NCBI RefSeq assembly: GCF_040954835.1
Contig: NC_090723.1
Coordinates: 8,690,001 to 8,754,000, forward strand
Direction of reading: 5' to 3'
From: Lepisosteus oculatus
Taxonomy: Eukaryota; Chordata; Actinopteri; Semionotiformes; Lepisosteidae
Length of the DNA: 64,000 nucleotides
Shown here: one piece after another, positions 1 through 10,380 of the stretch
Layout: the number at the start of each line of letters is the position of its first letter
Numbering within the stretch: position 1 is the stretch's first letter
Translations under genes and position numbers: made by a program
Notes under the pieces: model-generated
The model's database searches: none
What the model was told of the DNA's origin: nothing
The model's input: the letters and a program-made list of their open reading frames with translations, nothing else

Positions 1-3000
1 TGCCCTCGTGAACAAAGCAACACCTCTTTATCCTCTCCTGCTGAACCTCATCGCCTCCTGCTCAACACGTACAGGTTGAGTAATCCCTGTAGGCCAACTC
101 TGCAATTAGTTCAATTATTTAAAAAAAACAAGCAAAACCTGAATCGGAACAGGACAATTCTGAAACTTCTGTCTGACGACAATTTTAAAAGTTCTGAAAG
201 AGTTTACAGGGCACCAATACACACCAAGAGGTTCTCAAATGAGACGAATGAAAACTTTCTGTAGTGCAACCAAAGAGCTCTTAGATATGTCCCATTAAAC
301 ACGCTTAATGTTATTCTCTTTATTTTTCATTATGTACATTTCAACCTTAATTATTTTACAGTAAAGATACTACAAATTTACTGTAATTGTAAGCCTTGAG
401 AATTAAGTTCAAAAAGGATTTTATCTGTTCAATAGTCATAGATTTTTCGTCTCTGAAATAATCACTTCCGATCAGACGATAAGATATGTATATGCATATT
501 AATCATTAACATGTTCAATTATCTAACATAACTAGGAAATGGGCAGGAGCTCTTCTTTATAAAATATATACTTTCACAACACTCTTCAGAAACAATGCAG
601 AGAACTCTGACTAAAAATAAAATTGCTTATCTAAAGTGAACCAAAAGGTCAGATTTGAATTTCTTTTTTTGTCAAAATAGCAAAACATCATTGAAAAAAA
701 AATCACAAATTATTTATTCCTTTAAAACAGGCTGATCGGTCAAAATTTCAAATGTAAAACACCATCTTTTATGACACGCTACTAAATAATTCCAACACAA
801 AATAATCTTTCAAGAATCTCCCTATTATTTTGAATTATTTGACTTGTTTGACCATATACGTCATGAAGATCTTCTGAATGCTGACAGTGAGTACAGGTTT
901 TTCAAAGGCTACGACACACTCACACACTGAAACTGTGCGTCTTCATGAATGGCACAAGGTGCTGCTGGCCCTTCAACAGGCAGCACAGTGCTCCCAGTCA
1001 CTCGTTTTAAAGCAGTTTCATCTCTGTCTGCTCATCAGCACCAGAGCTGACTGTCTCTGTTGGCCCACTGTATCATCTGCTATCCAATTTTTTCTTACAC
1101 TTTACCTTTGTCACTTGTAATCACAGTAATAGCATTTACTGTACTGTTCTGTATATTGAACACTGTATGGTATAATCTCCTGTACTCAGTCTAACTCAGG
1201 GGCAGGCACCTCCAGTCTGCAAATGATGGGTTTCTGCAGGTTTATGAGTCAGCTTTCAGTCAGAACCTGTTTAAGACCTATAAAACAATCCTGACTTAAC
1301 TCCTCACCCACTTACACACTGTGGGTCAATGAAGTCTTCTTAAAGCTGAGATGGAATAATCCTAATCGTGATAAGAGGGAGCACCAGCAGAAGCTAAAAG
1401 AACATGAAAAATAGAGGCAATAATTATATTGATGCTCTGCTTTACAATTAAAAAAAAACGCTCCTGGTCCCACAGGGTTTTCAAAATCAAATATCTGTGG
1501 AAAACGCCTCTCTGTCAAAACAGAACACTGACAAGGCCGCTGAACTCTGGCAGCAACTGGTGAAATAAAACGTAAGCTACACAACTCTCAACACCTGGGC
1601 GCCCTCGTTTTCTTTTACTGCTGTACTGAAGCTCAAGCAGTCTTACGACACTGAACACCGTTCTCTTTGTGGCTGAGGACACCAGCACGGGGTCCAGGCA
1701 AGTCAGAGGAACACAGAACAGCAATAAGTCTGGGTCTCCCTGCACTTCCTATTCGCTACACGCGAGTCCCCTGCCTGCTGCAGCGCCCTTGTCGAACTGG
1801 GAGACAGCAGGTCGCCATCGAGCTGCAGCCCTCTTCAGCTTCACAAGGCCACACTTATTCTAGACTGCTGTCGGTCGTTTCGCAAGGGAACAGCGCTTTC
1901 TCGCTGCTTTTTCTACCATTTGAACTTTCAAATTGGTCAACTGAGTTGCAGTGAAACAAGAGGAAGCGACAAACCAGGGTGACTGAATTGTGGTGCCGTC
2001 CGACTTGCATTGGTATTGAATAAATAAGCAATGTCACCCCAACAGGTATTTACTTCAACAGTAGTTGAATTACCGTTATCAAGCAAATTTGACAAAGATT
2101 AATATTACCTTAACAAGGTGGAATTTGTTTCATTAATGAGCAAAAGTATAACAAATGTAAATGTAAGACATTAAAAACAGTACTTTTTCAACTTATTTCA
2201 ACAATATTGTAATAGAAAATCTTCAGGCGTAATTAGGTAGATTGTATTTCATATATATAATAAGTTCTGCTTGGATATAGGAAAAATACACTGAAATTAC
2301 AGTGGATTGATGACTACTTTATTTCTACTATTAAAGTCAAAGCAAAAAACTGATTCATTTTTGCATTTTTTTTCAATTTTTAAAAGGCTTATACACTTCT
2401 CCATTAGTTTGCTCAACCTTATTGATATCCTAACCATGTTTTGCCACTAATTCAAAAAAAAGACTCAATTTCTAGGCAAGCTTATGTTGCCAATAGATCA
2501 TCATGGTCCTTATATTACATTGTTATTTAAAATATAAATAAGCATCTGTGCATTGCCAGAAAGACCGGGCAGTATCTGCTGTAAAGCTCATCTAAAGTCG
2601 ATTTTTACATCTTAGGAAGACTATACCCATATGCAAAATACACAAGCCATAGTTACTATACTTTGATCTAATAATGATATACTAATGCCACGAATATTTC
2701 TTTCATCCAGCATTTACTGTCTCTCACAGCTGTTGATAGTTCTTTCCGGTTTGTTAATGTTAACGGCAAGTTGCTTTTTTGATTGTCAATTATAATTAGA
2801 AAGAAAATAACAAAGGACTAATAATAAGAAATAAAAAAAAAAACCACAATGCTCTTTAAAGGATTCGGCTGAGTTTTTTCCTAAGAGAACTTTTGCACCG
2901 AGTGTTAATGTAGCCTGTGGAGGCAGCAGGAAGGGCTTGTTTAAAAAATAAATTGATGGATTCGTTTTACGTCTTCGCCTCCTGTAAGAATTTTCGACGG

Positions 3001-4289
3001 ACAGAAAGCCCACAGCCCGAAAGCCCGATGTCAGGAAGACGTGTCGCGCGTTAGGAGATTAATCGCCCTCCTCGCGCTAATGCTCGCTGACCTATCAGAC
3101 CACACCGGGGGCGCTTCTGTCCTGGGGGGGCGCGCCGAGGTGTCACAACGTCCTCGAGGTATTTCACAATCCCCATCCCCTAATTAACCGCACACCGCCC
3201 GTCACGACGGGAGCGCTAGGGCAGGTCCAATACCAATTGCTCAGATAATGCATTCGTCTTCATCGAGGAATTTTTAACGCAAGGCAGGGAAAGTACCAAA
3301 GCATCTCAAAATGCGGTGAAATGCAGTATGTTTTTAAAAAAAAAATATGAAAAGAGCTCTAAAGAGTACGGGCCTTTTTTAATCACTTGGGAATTTTTAG
3401 TGGCCACGATCAACCTAAAGTAAAATAGCCCTTTTGACACGCAATAGCCAGTACCTAGATAAGGCCAATGAAATAATTGAGCTTCTAACTACGAAAGGTT
3501 AGCACTGCTCTTTAAAAGAAGAAAGTACTGCCTTAATCTTTAGTTTACGCACAGCCCAGAAGTAGTCAGCTTCATGCGGTCATTGGGGTTGTGTGTTTAT
3601 GTGGAGCAGTGCATGTGTGTGTGGTTTGAATGCGAGGTCTCTGTGTATACCTATTTGATGTGTTGGAGACAGGGGGTCCATATACAGCCGGTGAGAACTC
3701 CAGAGGACGGTCAACTTTCAGACTGCAGATACCACACTGGCAAAAGAGCAAAACTATTTCAAGATATATATGTTGTTGTTTTTTTGTGGTGGTGGTGAGC
3801 CGTGTGCGGAAACGGTAGTGCAAAAAAAACCCGAAATGCATAGCTCCAGAAAACTTGACAGGAAACAAAAGGTCCGGCTATTTAGCATTATTTATGTCGC
3901 TTTATTAAAACCCACGAGAGAGCGTGTGGCTTCCGAACCGGTTTCGGTTTTGCCGCGACCCGCCTGTGCGTCTTCACTGGGCACTGCTCGTATCCGACAG
4001 AGCCGGGTTTCTGAGCCGAGAGCGGAGCGTGATAGAGACAACGCTGAATGCAGAATATCGTTAATTAACTCGATAGTAAAGAGGAGGCCGTCAGAAAAAC
4101 AAAAACAACGTAAGCTACGAGGCAGCAAACTTGCGCGTCCTTACCAAACGAATTACAATCTGCGCCGCTAATACCAACGACGACGATGACACCGCTGCTA
4201 TAATTGACCCCACATTTCGTGTGAGCACCCATCAGGAATAAACCCAGCGGTCTGGCGTTTTAAAAATAACACAGAAACAGTCCTCTTAC
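1..4289 (-). other. tbx21: tbx21 intron 1 (5' part, open at window edge)
   Basis: The intron begins at the GT of the donor GTAAGA at 4289-4284 and runs left past the window edge. I saw no exon continuing the T-box (expected to begin R-M-F-P-F-L), so the rest of the gene lies beyond base 1. Most of the interval is AT-rich and featureless, with poly-A/T runs and no recognised repeat family. Exceptions are the CpG-dense patch at 3030-3235 and a degenerate GT/TG-rich stretch near 3590-3660. A first intron longer than 4 kb is plausible for a T-box gene. Confidence 0.75.
3030..3235. promoter_or_regulatory. Intronic CpG-dense patch in tbx21 intron 1
   Basis: A short stretch much richer in CpG than its flanks, with GTGTCGCGCG, GGCGCGCC and CACGACGGGAGCGC. 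It contains a RUNX-type core (GACCACA near 3098, TGTGGTC on the gene strand), an adjacent GATA-type core (CTATCA), a T-box-like half site AGGTGTCA near 3138, and homeodomain TAATTA/TTAATC cores. It lies about 1.1 kb downstream of tbx21 exon 1 in the transcribed direction. A CpG-rich first-intron enhancer or an extension of the promoter island is the simplest reading. Motif matches this short occur by chance, so function is inference. Confidence 0.35.
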
Positions 4290-4843
4290 CGCCCCTGTTT
4301 GGTGATAATCATCTCGGTCTGGTATTTGTGAAACTTCGCCCAGAGCGGGTAGTTGTTCAGGACGGCTTGGGTCTTCCCGGACACCTGCAGCCCGGGCAGC
4401 GGGTACATAGGCGGGCGGGGGTACCCGTGCTGGAAGGGCGCCGTGTACCCGTCTCCCCCGGCCGGGTAGACCTCTTTGCCCGAGTGCACGAAACTCTCAC
4501 CGCCGCCCGGCGCGAAGCTCTGGCCGGCGCCGCTGCGGGTCGGGGACCGGACGGCGCTGTAGGGGCAGCTGTCGAGGCCCGGCGACGTGAACAACCTCCC
4601 CATGTGCGACCCGAAGCCCGTGACGGTCTGGCCGGCCGAGTACGGCAGGGTGATGGAGCAGCTGTCCTGGCCCGCCTGCAGCGGGTCCTGGTAGTAAAAC
4701 CGGGTGTCCTGGATCCCCATTTTGAAGTCGGACAGATCCTTGCTGCGGTGCAGGTGGCTGTTGATGTCCGAGTCCTTTCCAAAACTTTGCGCCTCAGTCC
4801 CATTCAACATGCTCACGTAAAAATTGCCACCTATTCCGCCCAT
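4290..4843 (-). CDS. tbx21: tbx21 (T-bet) coding exon 1
   Basis: First coding exon of the T-box transcription factor T-bet, a nuclear DNA-binding activator of type 1 lymphocyte genes such as interferon-gamma. It encodes 184 complete codons plus two bases. The start is the ATG at 4843-4841, the only in-frame ATG upstream of the conserved region; the first residues, MGGIGG...SMLNGTE, resemble the mammalian T-bet start (MGI...MLTGTE). A Gly/Pro/Tyr/Ser-rich activation-type region follows. The exon ends with VSGKTQAVLNNYPLWAKFHK and then YQTEMIITKQGR, the first strand of the T-box. It ends in phase 2 at CG|GTAAGA (4290|4289), the boundary position used in the Tbr1/Eomes/Tbx21 subfamily. Eomes or tbr1 are alternatives, but the LxVSGK...LNN linker, the N-terminal match and neighbouring tbkbp1 favour tbx21. 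The N-terminal part seems longer than the mammalian one. The remaining exons are outside the window. Confidence 0.9.
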
Positions 4844-5245
4844 TTGCTGCGTCAGCCCAGGTGTCCGTGTAATTTCATAAGTTCGCCTTGTCTTCCGTTC
4901 TTCCTCGTCTTTCAATGAACCCAGAACCTGCAGCAGCGCAAGCCCGCAAGGTGCCCGAACCGGCGCCGAGGACGCACCGAGACAGGTGGGATGGGTTCGA
5001 GCGCGGTTACTCTTCTTAACTACCGCTAATCAGGTGGGGGGGGATTTCTTTTTTTTTCCTCCAACTTACAAGTTTGCTGCTGTACAGTGTTGTGCCCAAA
5101 AAGAATAAGTTTAAAAAAAAGCAACGCCAAGGAACTTAAATTAACGCGATAGCAGTAGCCGTTCGTGAACTGGATAGTTCAAGTGAGCTATTTTGAAAGT
5201 ATAGTAGACATCACAGCGTGTTTCACCCAGCTCGCTATTAAAGCT
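4844..5245 (-). other. tbx21: Inferred tbx21 5' leader
   Basis: Sequence between the predicted start site, about 25-30 bases downstream of the TATA box, and the ATG at 4843. No splice acceptor next to the ATG suggests a separate leader exon, so an unspliced leader of about 400 nt is the simplest model. It carries the uORF at 4852-4878. The start-codon context has C at -3 and G at +4, so it is not optimal. Confidence 0.45.
4852..4878 (-). other. Upstream ORF in tbx21 leader (8 codons)
   Basis: In the inferred 5' leader, an ATG at 4878-4876 opens a short reading frame of eight codons (M-K-L-H-G-H-L-G) that closes at TGA 4854-4852. It is out of frame with the main start and ends only eight bases before it. 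Short uORFs of this kind commonly lower translation of the main frame or make it depend on reinitiation. The leader is inferred from the promoter, not from transcript data. Confidence 0.55.
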
Positions 5246-5310
5246 GGAAACACATGCTCGCCTTCTTAAATCATATATAGTTTCTAGAGCCGCTGATTGG
5301 CTGGAGCGGC
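5245..5310 (-). promoter_or_regulatory. tbx21: tbx21 core promoter: CCAAT box and TATA box
   Basis: On the minus strand an inverted-orientation check reads AGCCAATCAGCG (ATTGG on plus at 5296-5300), followed about 20 bases later by CTATATATGA (5280-5271). CCAAT then TATA in the direction of tbx21, about 430 bases before its ATG, is a canonical core promoter arrangement. GC-rich sequence (GGTCCCGCCGCTCC) sits just upstream of the CCAAT box. The initiation site would fall near 5240-5250. Assignment is from motif order, spacing and position only. Confidence 0.6.
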
Positions 5311-8300
5311 GGGACCTCTTTCACAGAGGGCTGTGCTGTCTCGCCTGGGGCTGTCGAGAGTCAGTCCTCATCACTCGCGCACCGAGGCGCTTTTTAAAGA
5401 AGGCAGCGATCTGCCCCTTTCGTTTAGGAATTGAGGGGCTGGTGTAAAGCGCCCAAGAACGAGTCTGCATTCCTCTAGTTTAACAGAACAGCACGGGTTG
5501 TCAGGTAAAAAGAAAAACCGCCTTTCCCTTTTCCAAAGCACAAGGGGTGTATTCATTTACGCGAAAGAAAAGGTGCCCACTGCTGTATCTGTGATCGCCC
5601 AGAAACACGATGTATACCCACCCCTCCACAAGAGAGAACGAGATGTCTTCACCTGAAAGTCAACGCGTTTTTCCCCCCCCACATTTATGGGTTGTGTGAA
5701 AACACCATATAGCCCCGAACCCCTCATTAAATCGGGGGGCTTCTGTTTAAATGTCTAAAGTCGCAGTTCTTTAATCTGACGAACAAATCTTACTTGGTAA
5801 TGACAGTAACTGGAGCGTCAACGAACAGCTACACCATCAGAAATAACGATGCATCAAGAACGTTTTACGTGGCACAAAACGCCACACATTTTAGAAACTT
5901 ATTAAGCATTATGCTGGCTAGAGTGATTTTGGAAGTGGCTCTTCTGATGATGTGCCCAGATAACACTGAACTGGTTTCGCAGTTTCCTTTAAGGTTCTTT
6001 GCCGGCTTGAAATGCGAGCCTAGTGCCCGGTTATCTGCGCATCGAGCCTCCTTGCGATCGGTTTCCATCAGGAAATCGGCACCGCAGAAACTGCAAAAAA
6101 TCAACCGAAATACCCCCCGGTACCACGCGTCCGCGCCCGACTCGCTCTGCTCAAGACGGGCTCTCAAGATCCTCGCTCTCTAAGATACCCCGGACACTGA
6201 GAACACATGCTCATCTTGCTTAAAGATGTTAGCTGCTGCTGCTGCTCCTATAAAGTCACCTGTTTTTTGCAGGTCGTTTTTGCACCTTTCACATTTCGAG
6301 TAGGCTGTCGCCCTGTTTTAAACATGTTCTCTCTCTGCATGAACCGTGCTGGTGAGTCGGTACTCCCCATTAGCCAGACTATCGCTCAGTTCTATACCAG
6401 TTTCACTGCAAACTTAGGACTGCACAGTGGAAGTACGAACGCCCCATTTCAATAAAATACAAATAATGATGATGATGCTGCTATTCGAATACCTGCATCT
6501 TTATAAGTTTTCTAAAATAGGTATACATGCACACTGGTAACAACGTTTTTTTTTCATTTCACCTAGGTTTAAAAAATGAATATTAACGCAGTTTATTTTC
6601 GATATGCACGTCACAGTCTTCACGGTGAATTTTTAAACAGACTCAAAAGATAAAACTCCATCTTAGTTAAGTTTCATTTAAGTCCCTGCGCTGGAATTCA
6701 CTGCTGTTAAAAACGCCGGGTGATGCCGTGCCTGTCCAGAGGTAAAGGAGACTTTTTTTTAAAAAAGGCTGAATGTGGGATTACTGGGCACCAGGACCAA
6801 AAAAAAGAACTAGTGGAAAGAGTCTTGTGTTTGATATTTTAACGGGGGTAAAGACATTAACCAAAAACCGGAAATGTCTATGTAAATGTGCTGTAACTCA
6901 CCGACTGGGCCGGGGGAAGGTGTCAACATGCTTATTCAGAATGTTTATTCCAGTAAATAGTGGTGAATACCATTACAGACTTAAAATCTCCATGAAGCCA
7001 GCGCAAACTGCGAAGCTTTAAGAGTGATAACCCGTGGGGCCAATATACCGGGAGACAGCCCCCTACCAGATCGCTGGGAATAACCGTCCCATTACAAAAC
7101 ACACGAGGAGCAAAGCTCTGAGCCCCCGAAGGCATCAAGTCTCTCGGAAGGAGAATGTTATTTAAGTGTAAATTAAGGACAGGATTCAGTGTTGGCAAAT
7201 TGGGCTTATGTGCCTTATAACTCGCAGAGTAAGAATTTGATTGAGGTCTCTGCTAATTCAAGCCATTCTGACACCCAATGCAGTGAAATATCTGTGCCGG
7301 CCAACATTTATTCTCAGTCCAAACGCCACAAAGATGACAATATCTCGGCCAGGGTCCCTGGCTGTTCCACACAGCCCCAGAGATGTGGACAAACAGCTTC
7401 AGGGTAAAGACTACACATCCCTGCCCCCTGCGCTGTGCTCACTTCAAGAGAGAGGGATGGGTGGCAGTGTGGTAAGATGAAATGCAAGAAAGAATAAGAG
7501 AGGGTTTATGTAAGAAATAGAACAGTTAGATGCCTATCTCTGCTACTTTCGACTTCATGATGACTAACATGATTTCAGTTAAACCACCAGCAGCTGGAAT
7601 CCAGAAACCTGGTGCTCACAGCACAGAACACCTGAAGTATTAAACATGGAGACTTTTTCCATTACAAAAGGGCATAGGTGATAAGCTCTGAGCAACACTC
7701 AAAGCTGTAGGAACTGTCAATACTCGAAGGAAGAACGAACGGGGAATTTAACTTACTGCATTTCACGCCGTAGGCTTCAGCCCTTTCCTTAAAGGCACAT
7801 CAAACTTCACCTTCCTAATGCCTGAACAGCACAAGGGAAAACACAGGGCATGACAGCAGATCCCAAACACCAAAAGCTTGCCAACCTGTGGAAAAAAAGA
7901 GCAAGAATCACATTTCTACACTACTGCAGACACACAGCTTTATTCCTTCTTTGTTAAAGGTATTGTTAGCTCCAGTTCATCAAACAGAATAAATAAGAAA
8001 AAACTATTGATACTGCTGCCATTTATAAAGGACATCTTCAGAAGAACTAATAGTTCAGACTGAAGCCTTCATATCATACAGATTGAAAAAAAAAATACCC
8101 TAGTTCTACTTTAAGCACCATTTCAACTGTCTCTTACTCTTTATGACCCCCCCGAATTACAAAATATATACTGTAAGTAGCAACCCTTTAAATTTGCAAA
8201 TAAAAAGTGAAATTATCTTTTTCTTCCAAAGCCAGGAAAAATTGAAAAAAAGAACAAATTTAATTTGTGTTGAAATAGGAAAACGATATCTGGTTAATGT

Positions 8301-9825
8301 GGTTAGGAGAAAGGTAATGAAAGAGCAATCTCTGCTCGTCAAGCCTTTAGGCCAACATAGTTCATCGCAGAAACACCACGGATATTCTGTGGTTCCTCCT
8401 TCACTGCAATTGCTCTTATCCCACTTCCTGTGTTTCTTGTAGCAAGGTGAGCACAGAAGGTCACACTATGATTTCATTGGTGCTGACACTGTGCAGGAGG
8501 GACAAGACCTGGGCCTGATTCTCCCTGAAGCAAGAGCAGTGCACATTCATCTGCTGTGAAAACCGTCTCGCAGGTCAGGTGACTGGAGACACAGCACCTT
8601 GTCTACCATCATGCCCTGCTCTGTGAGACTGGCAGTCGCAATCTGTCAAACACATGCAGCCTGCATATCTGCGAAGGAAGCAGAGAGGCTTCTGATTCCT
8701 GTTCAGACTTGGGGTGTCTTGGGTGGTTTACTGTGCTTGCACAGTCTGAGCTGCCTCTAGCAGAACCTGAAATTGTATACAACACAGCAAGGAGTTCTGG
8801 GACATGGACACAATACTAACCGAACTGAAAGGCTCAATGAAAAGGCTCATATTTAGAACAGTGGAGTGTCAGCATGTTGTAAGCTTTTGAGGAGTGTCCA
8901 CATCAAGGGTTGTCATATGAACTTCTTGATTAAGTGTTGGGCACAAATGGTCAAAATGGTCCAAGGGGAGTCCTGTCCCTTGTGCATCAGGCACAAAATC
9001 CACTATCTAGGCCTGGCTATTCCAAAATCAACTTGGAAAAATAAAGAGAAATTCTGCACAATTCCCCGTAATAAAATGCTATCTGGAAGTGTGTGGGCCT
9101 TAAAGACAAAGGACAGTCTCTGATTTAGCTACTTAAATGAGGACAATGCGGAACAGGTGTTTCCGTCCATGACAGGAAAAATCTTTTTGGACACTGCACA
9201 ATGCGTGACAGCAAAGCTCTGTTGCTGTATGTTGTTCCTGTTGAGAAGTTAGAGGTCTGCCACATTCAGTAAAGCTATAAAAAGCTTAAATTTACCAACC
9301 ATTTAAGATGAAGAAGCCAGAGAAAATGTAGCACCTGGGCTGTGGTAGGCCAGGGGACTTTTTCTTTTTTAAAGTCTGATTGAAAATCACACCTCTGATA
9401 TTTTCTTTTTAAATGTTCTTGGTACATAAAGAGGGATTTGATTTTTGTAAAACAAAATCTTAAATGTTTTCCACTGCATGGGAAAATAAATAATTTATCC
9501 AATTAAGCCAGTAATTATCTTAATTACAATCAAACAAAAATTAAAAGCCCCAAAGGCATCTGCAAGCCCGACAGTGTTCAGAACAACACCTAAGACGGGA
9601 GACACTGAGCATCATGGAGATTAAGATCCACAGAAGAAAGGTGTCTTCAACGCAATCCCTTCTCCCAGCCTTTAATTCCGACCCCCAACGTGCAACACTG
9701 AATGTCAGTTAGTTCTTCTACCTTTAGTTGGGAATCTGCAATTGTTTCGTTTTGAAAAAACCCTCACCTGAGAACATTTCTTTCGCTTTACTGCAGAGGA
9801 TTGATGACCATGCTGCCACGCACAT
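5311..9825. other. Upstream intergenic DNA, no gene seen
   Basis: Immediate upstream region of tbx21. It is moderately CpG-containing up to about 6200, then AT-rich. A short (GCT)n-like run lies at 6230-6247. I found no exon with family similarity and no confidently classified repeat. The small open frames here lack recognisable motifs. Proximal tbx21 enhancers would be expected in this interval but cannot be identified from sequence alone. Confidence 0.5.
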
Positions 9826-10380
9826 GCCAGCAGTCATATCACTCTGCAACTCACAACTGGCAGCCCACTGGAGCTCAGCAGGTGTGAGGCTGGTCAGTAC
9901 CTGGATGGGAGACTCCTGGGAAAAACTAAGGTTGCTGCTGGAAGAGGTGTGAGTGGGGCCAGCAGGGGCCAGCAGGGGGCGCTCACCCTGTGGTCCATGT
10001 GGGTCCTAATGCCCCAGTATAGCGACGGTGACACTATACTGTAAACAGGCACCGTTCTTCAGATGAGACATAAAACCGAGGTCCTGACTCTCTGTGGTCA
10101 TTAAAAATCCCAGGGCGTTTCTCGAAAAGAAAATCCCCATTGGCCCTTACCAATCACGGCCTCCTAATAATCCCCATCTTTGAATTGGGTTCATCACTCT
10201 GTTCTCCTCCCCACTGAGAGCTGATGTGTGGGGAGCGTTCTGGCGCGCTATGGCTGCTGTCACATCATCCAGGTGGGGCTGCACACTGTTGGTGGTGGAG
10301 GGGAGTCCCCATCACCTGTAAAGCGCTTTGAGTGGAGTGTCCAGGAGAGCACTATATAAGTGTAAGCAATTATTATTATG
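9826..10380 (+). mobile_element. 5S-rRNA-derived SINE (SINE3-like), near full length
   Basis: A non-autonomous retrotransposon with a polymerase III promoter head derived from 5S rRNA. The section at about 9870-9945 matches the 3' half of 5S rRNA: GAGCTCAGCAGG, then GGTCAGTACCTGGATGGGAG and ACTCCTGGGAA, covering the internal control region (box C). A long body follows (including GACATAAAACCGAGGTCCTG), then a 3' tail GTAAAGCGCTTTGAGTGGAG...CACTATATAAGTGTAAGCAA ending in ATT repeats at 10372-10380. The tail resembles the 3' end of fish CR1/L2-type LINEs, the expected mobilising partner. Fragments of the same family occur near 32.0, 46.6 and 50.1 kb. The family name is by analogy. Confidence 0.8.

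Noticed and set aside
1..4285. Second T-box exon of tbx21
   Set aside because: No sequence encoding the expected RMFPFL continuation with a preceding acceptor was seen on the minus strand. It is taken to lie outside the window.
4844..4915. Upstream extension of the tbx21 frame to 4915
   Set aside because: The codon at 4915-4913 is TTG, not ATG, and no in-frame ATG exists between it and 4843. The conserved T-bet N-terminus begins at the 4843 ATG.
4328..4918. 196-codon plus-strand frame and 148-codon second minus-strand frame over tbx21 exon 1
   Set aside because: Both overlap the real T-bet frame in GC-rich DNA, show no domains, and have Arg/Ala/Pro-rich composition typical of shadow frames.
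9870..9950. A functional 5S rRNA gene
   Set aside because: Only part of 5S rRNA is represented, with several changes, and it is continuous with a SINE body and LINE-like tail.
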